In this document: positions 6,273 through 7,056 of the stretch, piece by piece
Position numbering within the stretch: the stretch's first letter is position 1
Layout of the letters: the number at the start of each line of letters is the position of its first letter
Source: Candidatus Bathyarchaeota archaeon
GTDB lineage: Archaea > Thermoproteota > Bathyarchaeia > Bathyarchaeales > Bathyarchaeaceae
Direction: 5' to 3'
Length of the DNA: 7,056 nucleotides
Assembly (NCBI GenBank): GCA_020356305.1
Contig: CP070636.1
Span: 502,026-509,081, forward strand
Translations under genes and position numbers: made by a program
Notes under the pieces: model-generated
Databases searched by the model: none
The model's input: only the letters and a program-made list of their open reading frames with translations
What the model was told of the DNA's origin: nothing

Positions 6273-6719
6273 TTACAGAACTGCTTGAAATAAAACATAA
6301 GACATAACCAAAAGAATTCCTCCCACCTTGGATATGCCGCCCCTAGTTAGAAAGCGCCAGAGAAGAAGTGTTGTGATCAGCAAGAAGGGAAGAGTCTCTG
6401 CAAAGATAGTCAGGTCAACAGCAAAAGGAGATGCTAGAAGAACCATTCCAAGCACCAACGTGAGATTTGTAAGATTGGAGCCAATGGAATCTCCTATGGC
6501 AAGACGAGGTCGCCCCCGCCTGACAGCTGTTACGTTAAGGGCTAGCTCAGGTAGCGAGGTGCCTACGGCTACGATTTTGGCCCCTATAAGAATGGAAGGA
6601 ACCCCCAGAATACCGGCAATATTCGAAGCAGAATAAACCGCGAACTGGGCAGCAGGACCCCGACATATCGCAGGAACCGCAAGGAGGTTACGTTCGTCAG
6701 ACCCATGGTGATCGATCAC
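6273..6719 (-). CDS. Sodium/calcium exchanger (CaCA) family protein, 5'-truncated C-terminal half
   Basis: Residues from about 24 onward match the second half of CaCA-type cation/Ca2+ antiporters. These are AQFAVYSASNIAGILGVP, then the alpha-repeat with GTSLPEL at 53-59 and GDSIGSNLTN at 76-85, then helices at ~87-99 and 108-124, and the closing GGILLVMSYVLF at 133-144. Complete members have about 300-350 residues and two alpha-repeats; only one repeat is here. The acidic residue of GTSLPEL and the Asn of GSN, which help bind the cation in the family, are present. The frame formally opens at GTG 6719. However, residues 1-23 (IDHHGSDERNLL...) are polar, unlike a membrane helix, and derive from the GC-rich segment, so the native start is missing. 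Treat it as a 3' fragment joined to foreign DNA, not a short functional exchanger. Confidence 0.75.
   Translation of the reverse strand: MIDHHGSDERNLLAVPAICRGPAAQFAVYSASNIAGILGVPSILIGAKIVAVGTSLPELALNVTAVRRGRPRLAIGDSIGSNLTNLTLVLGMVLLASPFAVDLTIFAETLPFLLITTLLLWRFLTRGGISKVGGILLVMSYVLFQAVL
6645..6700. other. Junction between moderate-GC archaeal-like and GC-rich bacterial-like DNA
   Basis: Exchanger-like coding stops matching its family at about 6650, reading upstream on the minus strand. From the other side, the start of a second GC-rich reading frame loses sense in the same tens of bases. Base composition rises from roughly 45 % GC to about 63 % (6721-6780). This is either an assembly chimera or a recombination point. 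Confidence 0.6.
6655..6706 (-). pseudogene. Broken start of a second GC-rich gene
   Basis: An ATG at 6706 lies 9 bases after the stop of the upstream GC-rich gene, with GGAG about 13 bases before it. It opens MGLTNVTSLRFLRYVGVLLP, which reads like a genuine protein N-terminus. The frame then passes into the exchanger sequence out of frame and soon stops. The pattern suggests an operon neighbour cut off at the junction. The family is not recognised. Confidence 0.35.
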
Positions 6720-7056
6720 GTCTCCAGCTGGATGGCAACGGTGGGTTTCCCCTGTTCCGGGCGGATAGCCCGCATCACGAGCAACTGCCGGTCGGCATTG
6801 AGCCGCTCCAGAGCATCTTCGGCAAGCCAGGTGCCACTCACATCCAGCTCCTGAGGCTGGAAATACCTCGACTGGGGGACATAGCGCACGGGGATCTCGT
6901 CTCCCAAAAGCAGTCGCCGCACGCGGACACCGCCGTTGAGCGCTATCCTGTCCCGTACGACCAGGTCGTCGCCCCGTAGCTCGATCGTCCGCTCAAATCG
7001 CAGCGGCATGCTCCTGGCGCGCGTCATGAGCATCTTGCGTATCAGGCCCTTGATCT
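6716..7056 (-). CDS. Hypothetical protein, bacterial-like, 5' end outside window
   Basis: Open from the right window edge to a TGA at 6718-6716, about 113 codons. There is an internal ATG at 7033, but the frame stays open upstream (IKGLIRK), so this is probably the C-terminal part of a longer protein. It is rich in Arg and Leu and in short beta-strand-like stretches (LRFERTIELRGDDLVVRDRI, then RVRRLLLGDEIPVRYV, then SRYFQPQELDV). No membrane segment or catalytic motif is visible. The alternating R/V/L strands recall beta-sandwich ends of polysaccharide-related bacterial proteins such as the C-terminal region of heparinase II/III-like proteins, but this is a weak impression. High GC and third-position G/C set it apart from all other genes in the window. 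Confidence 0.6.
   Translation of the reverse strand, partial: IKGLIRKMLMTRARSMPLRFERTIELRGDDLVVRDRIALNGGVRVRRLLLGDEIPVRYVPQSRYFQPQELDVSGTWLAEDALERLNADRQLLVMRAIRPEQGKPTVAIQLET

Noticed and set aside
6328..6636. Plus-strand 102-residue frame rich in Arg and Pro
   Set aside because: It is the antisense of the exchanger coding region, whose minus-strand frame carries clear family motifs.
1..7056. CRISPR arrays, insertion sequences, riboswitches
   Set aside because: No regularly spaced repeats, transposase motifs, terminal inverted repeats or recognisable riboswitch cores were seen.

Overview
The window looks like a contig from an uncultivated archaeon. The evidence is TATA-like promoter boxes, a tRNA-Gly without an encoded CCA end, an AN1-type zinc-finger membrane protein, frequent GTG/TTG starts and an archaeal-style solute-binding protein. 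Bathyarchaeia or a related Thermoproteota lineage is my guess; no marker gene settles it. GC is moderate (roughly 40-50 %) except for the last ~400 bases, which are GC-rich (over 60 %) and look bacterial.

Region 1 (1-5042) is a complete oligopeptide/dipeptide-type ABC importer locus. The solute-binding protein lies on the minus strand at the left edge, with its C-terminal part outside the window. A ~195-base divergent promoter region separates it from a tight plus-strand operon: permease B, permease C, ATPase D, ATPase F. Genes are 8-15 bases apart or overlap, with Shine-Dalgarno sites at the junctions. The binding protein would capture a peptide or similar solute outside the cell, the two permeases form the channel, and the two ATPases drive import.

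Region 2 (5043-5969) has a short convergent spacer with an imperfect hairpin. It is followed on the minus strand by an unusual protein (AN1 zinc finger, one membrane helix, then a Cys/His transglutaminase- or papain-like domain), and then by tRNA-Gly(GCC).

Region 3 (5970-6272) is AT-rich, holds the tRNA promoter and has no convincing gene. Region 4 (6273-7056), all minus strand, is the C-terminal half of a Na+/Ca2+-exchanger-type membrane protein, missing its 5' half. It abuts a GC-rich bacterial-looking segment with one partial gene and the broken start of another. Both genes break in the same few tens of bases, so this is a recombination junction or, more likely, an assembly chimera.

The most interesting items are the binding protein, which begins with C-lobe-like sequence before N-lobe-like sequence, the AN1-membrane-Cys/His domain protein, and the junction near 6645-6700.
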